Shown: positions 54,241 to 63,033, numbered from the stretch's first letter. The stretch is DNA of 64,000 nt from Salegentibacter sp. Hel_I_6 (GCF_000745315.1 NZ_JQNQ01000001.1:62001-126000), one strand, 5' to 3'. Translations and numbers: made by a program. The notes: a model not told the origin generated them from the sequence alone.

Positions 54241-55187
54241 TGAGATCATTAAGAATAGTATTTATGGGCACGCCAGATTTTGCTGTGGCAAGTTTGGAAA
54301 GTATTCTAAAAGCCGATTATAATGTGGTTGGTGTTATTACAGCCCCCGATAAACCTGCAGGACGCGGAAGAAAACTACAGGAAAGTCCGGTGAAGAAATT
54401 TGCGGTGAGCAAAAATTTAAAGGTTTTACAACCTACTAATTTAAAGAATACAGCATTTATTGAAGAATTAGAAGCACTTGCGCCAAATGTGCAGGTAGTG
54501 GTTGCCTTTAGAATGCTGCCTAAAGTAGTTTGGAATCTACCAGAATTTGGCACCTTTAATTTGCACGCTTCTTTGCTTCCGCAGTATCGCGGCGCCGCCC
54601 CTATAAATTGGGCAATTATTAATAACGAAACAAAAACAGGAGTAACTACTTTCTTTTTAGACGAAAAAATAGATACCGGCGCCATGATCCTTCAAAAAGA
54701 GATTGATATACCTGTTAAGGATACCGTTGGTGAGCTCCATGATAAATTGATGGAATTAGGATCTGGATTAGTAGTCGAAACGCTAGAACTTATTTCTAAA
54801 GGCAACATCACCCCCACTCCGCAACCCAATAATGATCTATTAAAAGAAGCACCAAAATTAAACAAGGAAAATACAAAGATTAACTGGAACGATTCTTTAG
54901 ATCAAATTTACAACCTTATTCGCGGGCTAAACCCGTATCCAGCGGCCTGGTCAATTTTGTTTAACGGTGAAAAAGAGGAAAAAGTAAAAATCTTCCATTG
55001 CACAAAAGAAATTACCGATCATTCCTTAGAAAATGGAAAAATTTTAATTGAAGATAAAACGCTGAAGGTAGCAGGACAGGGAGGTTATCTAATTATTAAA
55101 GAATTACAGCTACCCGGAAAGCGTAAAATGGATGTAAAATCTCTCTTAAACGGATATAATTTTTCGGAAGGGGCAAAATTCCGCTAA
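54240..55187 (+). CDS. fmt: Methionyl-tRNA formyltransferase
   Basis: A 315-residue enzyme that formylates initiator Met-tRNA with 10-formyltetrahydrofolate. The N-terminal RIVFMGTPDFAVASLE and the catalytic NLHASLLPQYRGAAPIN with the downstream IDTGAMIL Asp are complete; C-terminal OB-type domain follows from about 205. Coupled to recQ by TAATG. Confidence 0.96.
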   Translation: MRSLRIVFMGTPDFAVASLESILKADYNVVGVITAPDKPAGRGRKLQESPVKKFAVSKNLKVLQPTNLKNTAFIEELEALAPNVQVVVAFRMLPKVVWNLPEFGTFNLHASLLPQYRGAAPINWAIINNETKTGVTTFFLDEKIDTGAMILQKEIDIPVKDTVGELHDKLMELGSGLVVETLELISKGNITPTPQPNNDLLKEAPKLNKENTKINWNDSLDQIYNLIRGLNPYPAAWSILFNGEKEEKVKIFHCTKEITDHSLENGKILIEDKTLKVAGQGGYLIIKELQLPGKRKMDVKSLLNGYNFSEGAKFR

Positions 55188-55291
55188 GGCCTTATGGTTA
55201 CTGAAACAGTGAAAAATCAACTAAATCAAGACTTGTTTATTAACAAAATAGCCGACTTATTAACAATAATCTGCATTTCCCTTGATATTAC

Positions 55292-55321
55292 TTGCACGGC
55301 CGAGAATTCCATATAAATTTG
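55292..55321 (+). promoter_or_regulatory. Promoter of the HU gene
   Basis: TTG (55292-55294) - 19 nt - TAAATTTG (55314-55321): a full match to the Bacteroidota promoter consensus, 52 nt before the HU start. Confidence 0.85.
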
Positions 55322-55373
55322 TAAAGCAATTTAACAGAATGTTTAACCAACAATTTATTTAAAAATTCAAATT

Positions 55374-55646
55374 ATGAACAAAACAGATTTAATTGACGCA
55401 ATGGCTGAAAACGCTGGAATCTCAAAAGCAGCGGCAAAAAAAGCCTTAGAATCTTTTTTAGAAAACGTAGAAAAATCTCTTAAAAAGGGAGATCGCGTTT
55501 CTTTAGTAGGATTTGGTTCATGGTCAGTTTCAAAAAGAGCTGCACGTGAAGGAAGAAACCCACAAACCGGAAAAACCATTAAAATTGCTGCTAAAAATGT
55601 AGTTAAATTTAAGGCTGGTGCAGACTTACAAAAAGCTGTAAACTAA
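55374..55646 (+). CDS. hup: HU-family DNA-binding protein
   Basis: A 90-residue histone-like protein: MNKTDLIDAMAENAGISKAAAKKALESFL helices and the beta-arm GFGSWSVSKRAAREGRNPQTGKTIKI (the Pro in RNPQTG is the intercalating residue). It bends and compacts DNA as a homodimer. Own promoter and terminator, typical of a highly expressed gene. Confidence 0.95.
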   Translation: MNKTDLIDAMAENAGISKAAAKKALESFLENVEKSLKKGDRVSLVGFGSWSVSKRAAREGRNPQTGKTIKIAAKNVVKFKAGADLQKAVN

Positions 55647-55670
55647 TAATTTGTATTAGTAAAACATTGA

Positions 55671-55696
55671 AAGCCTCCCAAATGGGGGGCTTTTTT
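55671..55696 (+). terminator. Intrinsic terminator of the HU gene
   Basis: A 9-bp GC-rich stem AAGCCTCCC / GGGGGGCTT (one G-T pair) with a 4-nt loop, followed by a T run. Confidence 0.9.
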
Positions 55697-55767
55697 AATT
55701 AAAAATACTTTAGCATTTAATTTGATTTTTTTCAAATTAATGGTAGCTTAGATAAAAACATGCTAAA

Positions 55768-56328
55768 ATGATCGCTTTAAAACCAACCAAAGGCCATCTA
55801 TTGGTATCTGAACCTTCCATTATTGGGGATGTAGCATTTAACCGCTCTGTGGTTCTACTTGCCGAGCATTCTGAAGCGGGTTCTGTGGGTTTTATACTCA
55901 ATAAAGTTTTAGATTTCACCTTAAAGGACCTCGTTCCTGAGCTTTCGGCAAATTTTAAAATTTATAATGGAGGACCTGTAGAACAGGATAATCTCTATTT
56001 TATTCATAAGATACCAAATCTTATTCCGCAAAGCGTAGAAATAGCCAACGGCATTTTCTGGGGTGGTAACTTTGATGTGGTTACAGAACTTATTAACCAG
56101 GGGTTAATAAGCGAAAAGGAAATAAGATTCTTCCTTGGTTATTCAGGTTGGGATGCAAACCAGCTAAATGAAGAATTAAATTCACATTCCTGGATCGTTA
56201 CTACTAACGAAGATCCTAAAGACATTATTGAACGTCCCTACCATTCCTTCTGGAAGGATAAAATTATGCAATTGGGGGGCGAATACCTTTTATGGTCTAA
56301 CGCGCCAGAAAATCCCAGCTACAATTAA
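55768..56328 (+). CDS. YqgE/AlgH family protein
   Basis: A 186-residue protein with the family signature KGHLLVSEPSIIGDVAFNRSVVLLAEHSEAGSVGFILNKVL and an ending with FLGYSGWDANQLNEEL. Cytoplasmic, no catalytic residues known; in pseudomonads AlgH affects alginate and virulence. Convergent with the class IV aminotransferase (1-bp gap). Confidence 0.93.
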   Translation: MIALKPTKGHLLVSEPSIIGDVAFNRSVVLLAEHSEAGSVGFILNKVLDFTLKDLVPELSANFKIYNGGPVEQDNLYFIHKIPNLIPQSVEIANGIFWGGNFDVVTELINQGLISEKEIRFFLGYSGWDANQLNEELNSHSWIVTTNEDPKDIIERPYHSFWKDKIMQLGGEYLLWSNAPENPSYN

Positions 56329-56329
56329 A

Positions 56330-57175
56330 TTACCCTAATCTTGCTTTTACATTTAATTTTGAAAGCAGGTCTTTAGCCACTTTATTATCAAAGCTTTTCT
56401 TTCGGTATTTTGTTACAGGCTGAATTCCCGTTATCACATTGGTAATAAATAATTCGTCGGCTTTTTGAAGTTCAAAAGGAGAAATTGAAGTTTCTTCCAG
56501 ATTCAGATCTGGTAAAGTCTTAATAATTTCCAATAATTTCTTCCGGGTTATCCCATTTAATGCACCATCGGTAAGTGGTGGCGTTTTTATTTTATCACCT
56601 TTTACAAGGAATAAGTTTCCATTTAAGGCTTCAACCACATTTTTCTTTTCATTGATTAGAAAACAGTTTTCATATCCGTTTTCTGAAGCAAAAATACTTC
56701 CTAATACGTTTATTGCGCGATTGTTAGATTTAATTGTAGAGAATAAACCGCTGGTGATGTAATGATCTTTAAAAAGTTCTACCTCATAATGCTCTTCATT
56801 GAGTAAATAGAAAGCATCGGCAAGTTCTTCTGTGGTAATTATAAAGCCAATTTCCCTGGTCGTGGGGCGGTAATAACCCCCTTCTTCACGATATGCTGAA
56901 AATTTTACGCGGGCCGCCGTAGTATCTAATCCGTTTTCTTTAACCAGATCCAGGATCTCTTCTTCCAAAAATTCAGGAGAGAAATTTGAAGGTATTTCCA
57001 TACGCATAATACGCATAGAAGCCATAAGTCTAAAATAATGATCTTCCCAGAACATTACTTTTCCGCTAATTACGCGAATGGTTTCAAAAACTGCATCTCC
57101 ATAAGCAAATCCCCTGTTGGTTATTGAAAGTGATGCCTGATTATCTTCTATTAAATTTCCGTTTAGATTTATCAT
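56330..57175 (-). CDS. Class IV PLP aminotransferase (IlvE- or PabC-like)
   Basis: A 281-residue fold-type IV PLP enzyme. NRGFAYGDAVFETIRV is the N-terminal signature, Lys in STIKSNNRAINVLGS the expected Schiff-base residue, and TRKKLLEII / ITNVITGIQPVTKY the C-terminal parts. Length and sequence allow either branched-chain aminotransferase or 4-amino-4-deoxychorismate lyase; the short size favours the latter group. Between the START-like gene and the YqgE gene. Confidence 0.85.
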   Translation of the reverse strand: MINLNGNLIEDNQASLSITNRGFAYGDAVFETIRVISGKVMFWEDHYFRLMASMRIMRMEIPSNFSPEFLEEEILDLVKENGLDTTAARVKFSAYREEGGYYRPTTREIGFIITTEELADAFYLLNEEHYEVELFKDHYITSGLFSTIKSNNRAINVLGSIFASENGYENCFLINEKKNVVEALNGNLFLVKGDKIKTPPLTDGALNGITRKKLLEIIKTLPDLNLEETSISPFELQKADELFITNVITGIQPVTKYRKKSFDNKVAKDLLSKLNVKARLG

Positions 57176-57201
57176 AAAAAAGCCCCGTTTTAGAACGGGG
57201 C
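57176..57201 (-). terminator. Intrinsic terminator of the START-like gene
   Basis: An 8-bp GC stem GCCCCGTT / AACGGGGC with a 4-nt loop, preceded on the plus strand by A6 (T6 on the minus strand). It sits immediately upstream of the aminotransferase start. Confidence 0.88.
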
Positions 57202-57226
57202 AAAGGTAATGTTTATCTTAGGAATA

Positions 57227-57616
57227 TTAAACCGATCCAAGCACCTGTTTAAGGTTTGAGATCATATTTTCCCATAGCATTTTGCCTTCTTCAATTTCAT
57301 CGTCATCTTCGGCAAAATCTGTAATCATTATAGAAACGTCTTTGGTAATTTCGTCTACCTGAATTCTTATTTCGAAAAAATATGGAGTATCTTCATCGTC
57401 CAACCATTTAAATTTCACCCTCTCGTCGCTCTTTTTGCTTACCAACTTGGCTTTTTCTTCGCTGCCTTCCCATATAAAGGTGAACAATTCGCCTCGTGAA
57501 TTTACATTATCTGCATACCATTCACTTAATCCTGAAGGTGTTGATATATATTGGTATAACAATGAAGGAGAAGCGTGAATGGGAAATTCCATTTCGTACT
57601 TGATCTTATCTTCCAT
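57227..57616 (-). CDS. START-like SRPBCC domain protein
   Basis: A 129-residue helix-grip protein. FPIHASPSLLYQYISTPSGLSEWYADNV and the later MLWENMISNLKQVLGS C-terminal helix are typical of the START_2/AHSA1 set in flavobacteria. It binds a hydrophobic ligand or acts as a structural partner; unknown. Terminator follows, so it is a single gene upstream of the aminotransferase. Confidence 0.85.
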   Translation of the reverse strand: MEDKIKYEMEFPIHASPSLLYQYISTPSGLSEWYADNVNSRGELFTFIWEGSEEKAKLVSKKSDERVKFKWLDDEDTPYFFEIRIQVDEITKDVSIMITDFAEDDDEIEEGKMLWENMISNLKQVLGSV

Positions 57617-57702
57617 TTATTAGATTTAATTAGTTTCGGGCAATATAGATATTAATTGGAAAGATAAAAAGAAAACAAATTAAATATTTTAGAAAATAAT
57701 GT

Positions 57703-57732
57703 TTGCGCCAATACAAAATGTTTATATATTTG
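57703..57732 (+). promoter_or_regulatory. Promoter of the tRNA-Met gene
   Basis: TTG (57703-57705) - 19 nt - TATATTTG (57725-57732), a full match to the Bacteroidota consensus. A leader of about 60 nt precedes the tRNA. Confidence 0.85.
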
Positions 57733-57799
57733 CACCCGCATTCACAGCCAGCAAGAATGCTTGTTAAGCCACGCCAACAGGCAGCTTACAACAAATAAT

Positions 57800-57873
57800 G
57801 GCGAGGTAGCTCAGTTGGTTAGAGCGTCGGATTCATAACCCGGAGGTCCCGAGTTCAAATCTCGGTCTCGCTA
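57800..57873 (+). tRNA. tRNA-Met (anticodon CAT)
   Basis: A 74-nt cloverleaf: acceptor GGCGAGG / TCTCGCT (G-T at both ends), D arm with AGTTGGTTA, anticodon loop TTCATAA with CAT, T arm CCGAG-TTCAAAT-CTCGG. CCA is not encoded. It looks like the elongator Met tRNA; a lysidine-modified tRNA-Ile2 cannot be excluded from sequence alone. Confidence 0.93.
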
Positions 57874-57884
57874 CTAGGAAAATC

Positions 57885-57917
57885 AAAGCCTCACAGAGAT
57901 GTGGGGCTTTTTCTTTT
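57885..57917 (+). terminator. Terminator after tRNA-Met
   Basis: A 10-bp stem AAAGCCTCAC / GTGGGGCTTT (one G-T pair), 6-nt loop, then TTCTTTTT. Confidence 0.88.
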
Positions 57918-58357
57918 TACACATAGTACAGAATAAGTACAGAATGAAAAATTTTGCATAAAAATTGTTGAAAAAATTTTCAATAATATCATTTAGTAGT
58001 AATTGAAAATAAAATTTATTTTTATTCACTCAGATTCAACTTCATAGCCCTAACCGTAACTTTCTGAACGATTTCCTATACTCTTAAAAAGGAGACCTTT
58101 CGATTTCTTAGCAAAATGACTTGGGATCAGCACCTCTCTTAAAATATTGTAAAATTCTAAAATACAATTGTTTGTATTTGGGACTCGTTTTTTATCGGTG
58201 AATTAAATCCATATTTCTGATATTGTATGTTGGAATTGCATTGAATATCCTAAGGTTCTCGTTCTGCAAAACATTACTACTAATTATTTCTTTAATTGGA
58301 ATAATTCCTGATATTGGATATATTCCTATATTTGAGATAAATTATTATTCTAAAATT
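57918..58357. other. Non-coding stretch after the tRNA (possible integration boundary)
   Basis: About 440 bp without a convincing gene. It contains a tandem direct repeat AGTACAGAAT-A-AGTACAGAAT near 57926-57946, a palindrome-like TTGAAAAAATTTTCAA, and otherwise AT-rich DNA broken by stops in all frames. No integrase fragment or copy of the tRNA 3' end was seen. Frame open from 58223 could extend the next gene upstream, but the sequence is low quality as protein. Confidence 0.45.
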
Positions 58358-58759
58358 ATGTACGAATCACCCTTAAAAGAATTTTCAAGAACTGATTTTT
58401 TTGATAAAACTACCATCCACAGTGATATGGCTGAATACAAATTGGATTATTTCTTTTGCGGCAAACGTATAGGATCAGGTAAGAATCTTATAGATCTGTT
58501 TGTTGTAACCTGGATTATGGATGATGCTGAAAATTTATTTATTCGTTACGTTAATTATTCCGGGGATAAATCGGCCTGGAGAAACAAAATTAGCGAACAG
58601 TTAAAAAAGCTTATGTATGATATAGATGTAAGTAAGGAAGTTGCTAGTGGACGGTTGCGATATTTTGAAGTGGAATCAGAAAAATTTTTACCTACTGAAG
58701 CTTTTGAAAAAAAATTCTTGGAACTCAAATCTAAAATGAAACGATTTAAAGAAAATTAA
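58358..58759 (+). CDS. Hypothetical protein, accessory region
   Basis: A 133-residue protein from ATG at 58358 (MYESPLKEFSRTDFFDKTTIHSDMAEYKLDYFFCGKRIG). It has an alternate upstream start (58223) that would add a hydrophobic, poorly supported 45 residues. The mature sequence is mixed alpha/beta with Lys-rich C-terminus, no recognised domain. It overlaps the SRAP gene stop by 4 nt in convergent orientation. Confidence 0.5.
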   Translation: MYESPLKEFSRTDFFDKTTIHSDMAEYKLDYFFCGKRIGSGKNLIDLFVVTWIMDDAENLFIRYVNYSGDKSAWRNKISEQLKKLMYDIDVSKEVASGRLRYFEVESEKFLPTEAFEKKFLELKSKMKRFKEN

Positions 58760-59376
58760 GCAACTTCCGTTGCAATTAATGGTACTTCATATGGAAATGC
58801 AAAATTAGAATGATCATGACCATTTAGCCAGGACTGGTGGTCCTGCTGTTTTAGGACTACTGGCATTCTTTTCATATTATTATGAATTTCAGCCATCAAC
58901 TCATTTGCTTCCGTAGTTACTATGGAATAAGTATTAAGAGCTTCGTTTGTTTGTGGATTTACCCAGGTAGAATAAATTCCTGCAAAAGCAAAAATTTCCT
59001 GATCTGTCGGAGTAATTAAAAACTTCTGTTTATTCTTGCCTTTAGGATCTTTCCATTGCCATTCATAATAGCCGTCAGCGATAATCAAGCAACGTTTTTT
59101 TACTGAATTTCTAAAGGAAGGTTTTTCCGATATAGTCTCAATTTTAGCGTTAAGAGTCATTTTTTTAATCTTATCATCTTTAGCCCAAAATGGAATTAAT
59201 CCCCAATTAAACATTTGAATTTCTCCCTGGTTTTCATCCGAAATTACAGGTGTTTTAGAAAACGTAAAAGCATTGATTTCCAATTGTGGTTTATAAGCAT
59301 CTGGCTCAATAAAACGAGCCTCTAAAGTCCGCTCTATGTCGTTCAATTTTGAATTGAGTTTAGTTCGGTAGCACAT
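58756..59376 (-). CDS. SRAP domain protein (HMCES/YedK-like abasic-site sensor)
   Basis: A 206-residue SOS response-associated peptidase-type protein. Cys2 (MCYRTK) is the catalytic residue that forms a thiazolidine bond with abasic sites in single-stranded DNA; NWGLIPFW, NAKIET (Asn), RCLIIADGYYEWQW (Glu) and the late His (HNNMKRMPVVL) complete the site. It protects abasic sites at replication forks. Such genes sit both in chromosomes and in mobile DNA; no LexA box was identified. Confidence 0.93.
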   Translation of the reverse strand: MCYRTKLNSKLNDIERTLEARFIEPDAYKPQLEINAFTFSKTPVISDENQGEIQMFNWGLIPFWAKDDKIKKMTLNAKIETISEKPSFRNSVKKRCLIIADGYYEWQWKDPKGKNKQKFLITPTDQEIFAFAGIYSTWVNPQTNEALNTYSIVTTEANELMAEIHNNMKRMPVVLKQQDHQSWLNGHDHSNFAFPYEVPLIATEVA

Positions 59377-59485
59377 TGTTCTAATTTTATATCAATTTAC
59401 TAAAATCTGTTGAATTTTATGAGTAAGTTAAACCAACACATAATCCTACCATCATAATCAATTTAATATCATATCTTTAATATGA

Positions 59486-59905
59486 ATGAAAACGCTTTGT
59501 CTGATAATATTACTTATACCATCATTTTTTATTGGACAGGAAGTTTATTATTCTCCTTTTACTGAAACCTATCCTAACATATATAGATCAGAATTTGAAC
59601 AGATTAACCGTAGAATTGTTTTTGAACCCAATGCTGTTACTATTGTAACAGAAACTCCAAAAGGAAAGGATATAGAGATTTTAAATATCCAGGAAACCCA
59701 AGTTTTAGATGACAGACTTACGCTAATTTGTGAAAACAGAAGTAAACGTAAAATAACAATCGTATTTCCTAAAGAAAGGGAGGATTTTTTGTACATAGAT
59801 TATTATTACCGCTCCCCTACCACCAATGAAGAGATTCAAATAAGGTTACACGTTGAAGAAATGCAAATTGACCCAAGGGAGCCGATCAAAATTAGGAATG
59901 GTTAA
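59486..59905 (+). CDS. Hypothetical secreted protein
   Basis: A 139-residue protein with an N-terminal signal peptide (MKTLCLIILLIPSFFIGQ). The mature part is beta-rich and charged (IETETPKGKDIEI, YYRSPTTNEEIQIRLHVEEM), with no known domain. Function unknown. It is isolated from both neighbours by about 110 bp. Confidence 0.6.
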   Translation: MKTLCLIILLIPSFFIGQEVYYSPFTETYPNIYRSEFEQINRRIVFEPNAVTIVTETPKGKDIEILNIQETQVLDDRLTLICENRSKRKITIVFPKEREDFLYIDYYYRSPTTNEEIQIRLHVEEMQIDPREPIKIRNG

Positions 59906-60028
59906 AATTGTTAGGAGTCAATTATCTTATTTTACATTAAAAAGTAAAATTTGCTTAAAAGGATTTTAACTTACCTGGAAAATAAACCAGGAGGACTAAT
60001 TCAGATTCTAATTAAAAATCCACAAAGT

Positions 60029-60940
60029 TTATTCTGAAAAAGCCTCTTTACTTTTCCAGCTTTCAAGGTATTTACAAACGTGAAACAATTCTTCTTCAAT
60101 TTCATAATCCATTCTTAAAGGGTCTAAACCTGTCCGGGGAAATTCATTTCGAACTTCCTCGATAAATTCTTTTGAGGTGCCTCTAAAAATACCTTGTTCT
60201 TTATTTTTCCAGGAAGGCAGTTTCCACCAGACCACATCAGAATCTATGGCATACAAAACCCTACTGTTTTCATTTTCTATTTCAGTAAACCTCTCTCTTT
60301 TTGTAAAATCAAAATAAATATCGTGAAGATTAGAATCCCAGAAAAAAAGTTTTGATATATCCTTTACATATTCCATACTACACTCTTTAAATGAGCAACT
60401 TAAAAAAGTGGTATTATTCATCCAGCCGGAATTAGGTTGAGGATGCACAAAACTGGAATTATCAAGTCGGCATTTATTAAAAATAGTTTTTAAAAGATCG
60501 GTGGTGTGAAAACCTATATGAGTTAGATCACAATTATAAAAGGAAGCATATGCCAGTTCACATTCTATTAAAAAGCTACTGTGCCAGGTAGAATTTCTAA
60601 TATTGGTGTGGCTTAAATTACTTTCGGCGCAATACAAACTTTTAATTTTGCAGTTTTTGAATATTGAACCTGCCAAATCGGAAGATGTAATACCTAAAAA
60701 ATCATATGTACAATCAATAAATTTGTTTTTCTTCATTGAACAATTCTCAAAGCTAAAAGAACTCGAACTCGCTCCTTTCCAATCTACATTGTTTATTTCT
60801 TCATTTACAGCACGTAAACCTGTTAAATCAATCCCCACAGAAATAGCTTCAACAAGTACAGAACGGTAACTGGGAAAAAGTTCAGATTTCTCCAATTCGT
60901 AAAGAACTTTATTTTCCCTCGTTTTTAGTTGAATTTTCAT
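60029..60940 (-). CDS. Pentapeptide-repeat-like protein
   Basis: A 303-residue protein. From about residue 65 to 210 there are repeated five-residue units of the A(D/N)LXX type (for example SDLAGSIFKNCKI, SNLSHTNIRNSTW, ASFYNCDLTHIGF, KTIFNKCRLDNSSF), which form a right-handed quadrilateral beta-helix. N- and C-terminal parts are non-repeat and charged. Pentapeptide proteins can mimic DNA and protect gyrase, or act as scaffolds; here the role is unknown. Confidence 0.75.
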   Translation of the reverse strand: MKIQLKTRENKVLYELEKSELFPSYRSVLVEAISVGIDLTGLRAVNEEINNVDWKGASSSSFSFENCSMKKNKFIDCTYDFLGITSSDLAGSIFKNCKIKSLYCAESNLSHTNIRNSTWHSSFLIECELAYASFYNCDLTHIGFHTTDLLKTIFNKCRLDNSSFVHPQPNSGWMNNTTFLSCSFKECSMEYVKDISKLFFWDSNLHDIYFDFTKRERFTEIENENSRVLYAIDSDVVWWKLPSWKNKEQGIFRGTSKEFIEEVRNEFPRTGLDPLRMDYEIEEELFHVCKYLESWKSKEAFSE

Positions 60941-61004
60941 TATTAATTTTAACTGAGATATTTAAGAATGCGGCTTACCGGATATTACTTAGGTTTATAA
61001 ATTT

Positions 61005-61514
61005 TTATTCGAGAATACCATATTTTTTATATTTTCTAATCAATTTTATCAAGCCCTGCATCGAAATGGTTTCAGCATTATTTACGTAAGTTAGTCCTTT
61101 TTGATCAGCACTCCTGGTAACTTTAGCAATTCCCCTTACTGTACTTTCTGAAATAAGTTCCTGGGTATTAAGGTTGTAAATTTTAATCAGAATAGCGGCT
61201 TCATTTGTTTTGGTTGTACTCCCCATTGCCGGTTTAGATGGAAAAGAATTCATTTCATCTTTAATCATATTTGATTGTACGTTGATCAAATAATCTTTAT
61301 CCGTCGCAGTTTGTAAGTCCTGGAGGTATTGCTTTGAAGGATCAAAAGTTAATTGTGCCGGAACAAACATTTTTCTCCTTAATTCCTCTATTGGAATTAA
61401 GGAGTCGTCAAGAATTTTTTTGAATTCTCTATATGCTATATTCCCAATTCTTTCTACATTATAATTAGTGTAAGGCCTGTTAAGAATCCATTCCCCTTCC
61501 GTAAAATCTATCAT
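61005..61514 (-). CDS. Lipoprotein-type gene interrupted at a poly-A tract (frameshifted start region)
   Basis: The conserved part is open from the internal ATG at 61514 (MIDFTEGEWILNR), giving 169 residues. Reading upstream in the same frame gives SSCGNTKYHYHFERGR, a lipobox and start of a mature lipoprotein, and a separate reading from ATG 61638 gives MKFQIKIFSLIFKNF and a hydrophobic signal. The two join only if the run of 12 A (61563-61574) were 11 or 14 long; with 12 the signal reading meets TAG directly after the run. So the present sequence encodes a broken gene or an off-phase variant. C-terminal part has no recognised domain. Confidence 0.65.
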   Translation of the reverse strand: MIDFTEGEWILNRPYTNYNVERIGNIAYREFKKILDDSLIPIEELRRKMFVPAQLTFDPSKQYLQDLQTATDKDYLINVQSNMIKDEMNSFPSKPAMGSTTKTNEAAILIKIYNLNTQELISESTVRGIAKVTRSADQKGLTYVNNAETISMQGLIKLIRKYKKYGILE

Positions 61515-61562
61515 TCTTCCTCTTTCAAAATGGTAATGATATTTGGTGTTGCCACAGGAGCT

Positions 61563-61574
61563 AAAAAAAAAAAA
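61563..61574. repeat. A12 homopolymer at the lipoprotein signal/mature junction
   Basis: Twelve consecutive A on the plus strand (T12 on the coding strand), within the region encoding the hydrophobic signal of the 61005-61638 gene. One fewer base would join the signal to the lipobox Cys in one frame. Length change by slippage, transcriptional slippage, or a sequencing error could each explain it. Confidence 0.8.
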
Positions 61575-61745
61575 CTAAAAAAGCAAGAGCTATAAAATTT
61601 TTAAATATCAAGGAGAAGATTTTGATCTGAAATTTCATTTTATAAATAAATATTGGAGTTTATTACAAGTGCTTTATGTTACCGTTTTTTTAAGCAGTAA
61701 ATAAATTTATCATTCTTCATGAATTTCACCCAGTACTTTAATTAA

Positions 61746-61769
61746 ACTAGTTGGTTAAAGTCAACTAGT
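61746..61769. repeat. Hairpin between the beta-lactamase-like gene and the broken lipoprotein gene
   Basis: An 8-bp inverted repeat ACTAGTTG / CAACTAGT with an 8-nt loop, followed on the plus strand by a short T run. It lies where the minus-strand gene ends, but its T run is on the wrong side for that gene, so a terminator role is uncertain. Confidence 0.4.
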
Positions 61770-61820
61770 ACTTTTTTATCAAAGCCTCGGGAATGGAAAC
61801 AAGATTAAATTATGACTGAA

Positions 61821-63002
61821 TTAATTCTTTTGCCTGTCCAAATCCAGGTTTTGTTCATTATGCTTTCTTACACCCTCAATTATTTCATCAACGGCCTTTT
61901 TCATTTTTGAAGCTGTATCTTTTCCACTTTGATTGGTGATTATAAAAATTCCCAGTTCGTGTTTAGGAATAATAAATAGAAAACACTGCGATCTCGGAAC
62001 TCCTCCATGGTGTGAATAGTATTTTCCTAGCTTAGGGTTTGAAGAATCAACCTCCCAGAAATAAGCTACTCCCACTTCATTGGAATAGTCTTTTAGCACT
62101 TTACGGGATTCCCTGGCTATCTTATTATTATCCAACTGGAATTCCATGAACTTAAGCATATCTGGAACAGTAGATTTGATGCCTCCACCCGCACCCCAGG
62201 GTAACTTTCCCATGGGTGAAGTAATCTCTGGATGATCTGCGTGATAGCCCACGGCAAGATTTTTCTGCCTATCCTCGCCTAATGTAATAATGCTTTCTTC
62301 CATTCCTATTTCGGCGGAAAGAAAATCAGTCAGTAAGGTTTCGAATTCTTTTTGATATACATTCTCCAATATGCCAGCGATTAGTTCTGTTCCGGCCGTT
62401 GAATAAGAATAATTGATGCCAGGGATTGTATCGATCTCAAGATTATGTAAATCTTTGTAAAAAAACTTTTTATCATAACCACTTAAAATGCTATCGATCT
62501 TTGAAGGGGAATCTTGTTTCAAAAAATCGCTGGTCATAAGTGGGTTTAAATTTAGGGGAAGAATATTTGGTAGACCACTTGAATGTGTAAGTAAATGTTT
62601 GATTTTCACTGGCTGATTCTCATAGCTCAAATTGGGATAGTCTTCCTCCAAATATTGCTGCACATCATCTTCCAGATTCAATTTACCTTCCAATACCGCC
62701 TTTGCTACAAGAGTTCCTGTAATTACTTTACTTAAAGATCCTATCTCATAAATCGTTTTATTAGTAGGAGGATTTCCCTTTGTCTTCTCCAGTTCCCCAT
62801 AATGTCCTGTATATTTTTCACCTTTATACACTACTCCTATAGAAGAAGAATTGATCAAAGATTTATTTATTAAACGAAAGGCAGCGCTATCAAATATTCG
62901 ATGGATCTCGTTATTCTTATTCTTTGAAAAACTTTCTTTTTTTGAATTCTGATTACAACTTGTAATGATTATAATGAAAAGAAAAAAAAGGTATTTATTC
63001 AT
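61821..63002 (-). CDS. Beta-lactamase-fold serine hydrolase lipoprotein
   Basis: A 393-residue lipoprotein (signal MNKYLFFLFIIIITSC, lipidated Cys16). Class C/D-Ala-D-Ala carboxypeptidase-type fold: SxxK motif SLSK (catalytic Ser), the second motif YSYSTAG (Tyr), and HHGG in place of KTG. It therefore belongs to the beta-lactamase-related esterase/peptidase group; activity against beta-lactams is not implied. Anchored in a membrane facing the periplasm. Possibly cell-wall or ester hydrolysis. Confidence 0.88.
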   Translation of the reverse strand: MNKYLFFLFIIIITSCNQNSKKESFSKNKNNEIHRIFDSAAFRLINKSLINSSSIGVVYKGEKYTGHYGELEKTKGNPPTNKTIYEIGSLSKVITGTLVAKAVLEGKLNLEDDVQQYLEEDYPNLSYENQPVKIKHLLTHSSGLPNILPLNLNPLMTSDFLKQDSPSKIDSILSGYDKKFFYKDLHNLEIDTIPGINYSYSTAGTELIAGILENVYQKEFETLLTDFLSAEIGMEESIITLGEDRQKNLAVGYHADHPEITSPMGKLPWGAGGGIKSTVPDMLKFMEFQLDNNKIARESRKVLKDYSNEVGVAYFWEVDSSNPKLGKYYSHHGGVPRSQCFLFIIPKHELGIFIITNQSGKDTASKMKKAVDEIIEGVRKHNEQNLDLDRQKN

Positions 63003-63033
63003 AGTTTTAGTTTAGAGGAAGCTACAGGATTTT

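Noticed and set aside
58223..58357. N-terminal extension of the hypothetical protein after the tRNA
   Set aside because: The 45 extra residues are low-complexity and hydrophobic with no conserved look; ATG 58358 is preferred, with low confidence.
57874..58357. Integrase remnant or duplicated tRNA 3' end as an attachment site
   Set aside because: No recognisable integrase fragment and no second copy of the T-arm/acceptor sequence was found in the window.
61821..63002. Antibiotic-resistance beta-lactamase
   Set aside because: The motifs SLSK, YSYS and HHGG fit the broad class C-like esterase/peptidase group; the KTG motif of true beta-lactamases is absent.
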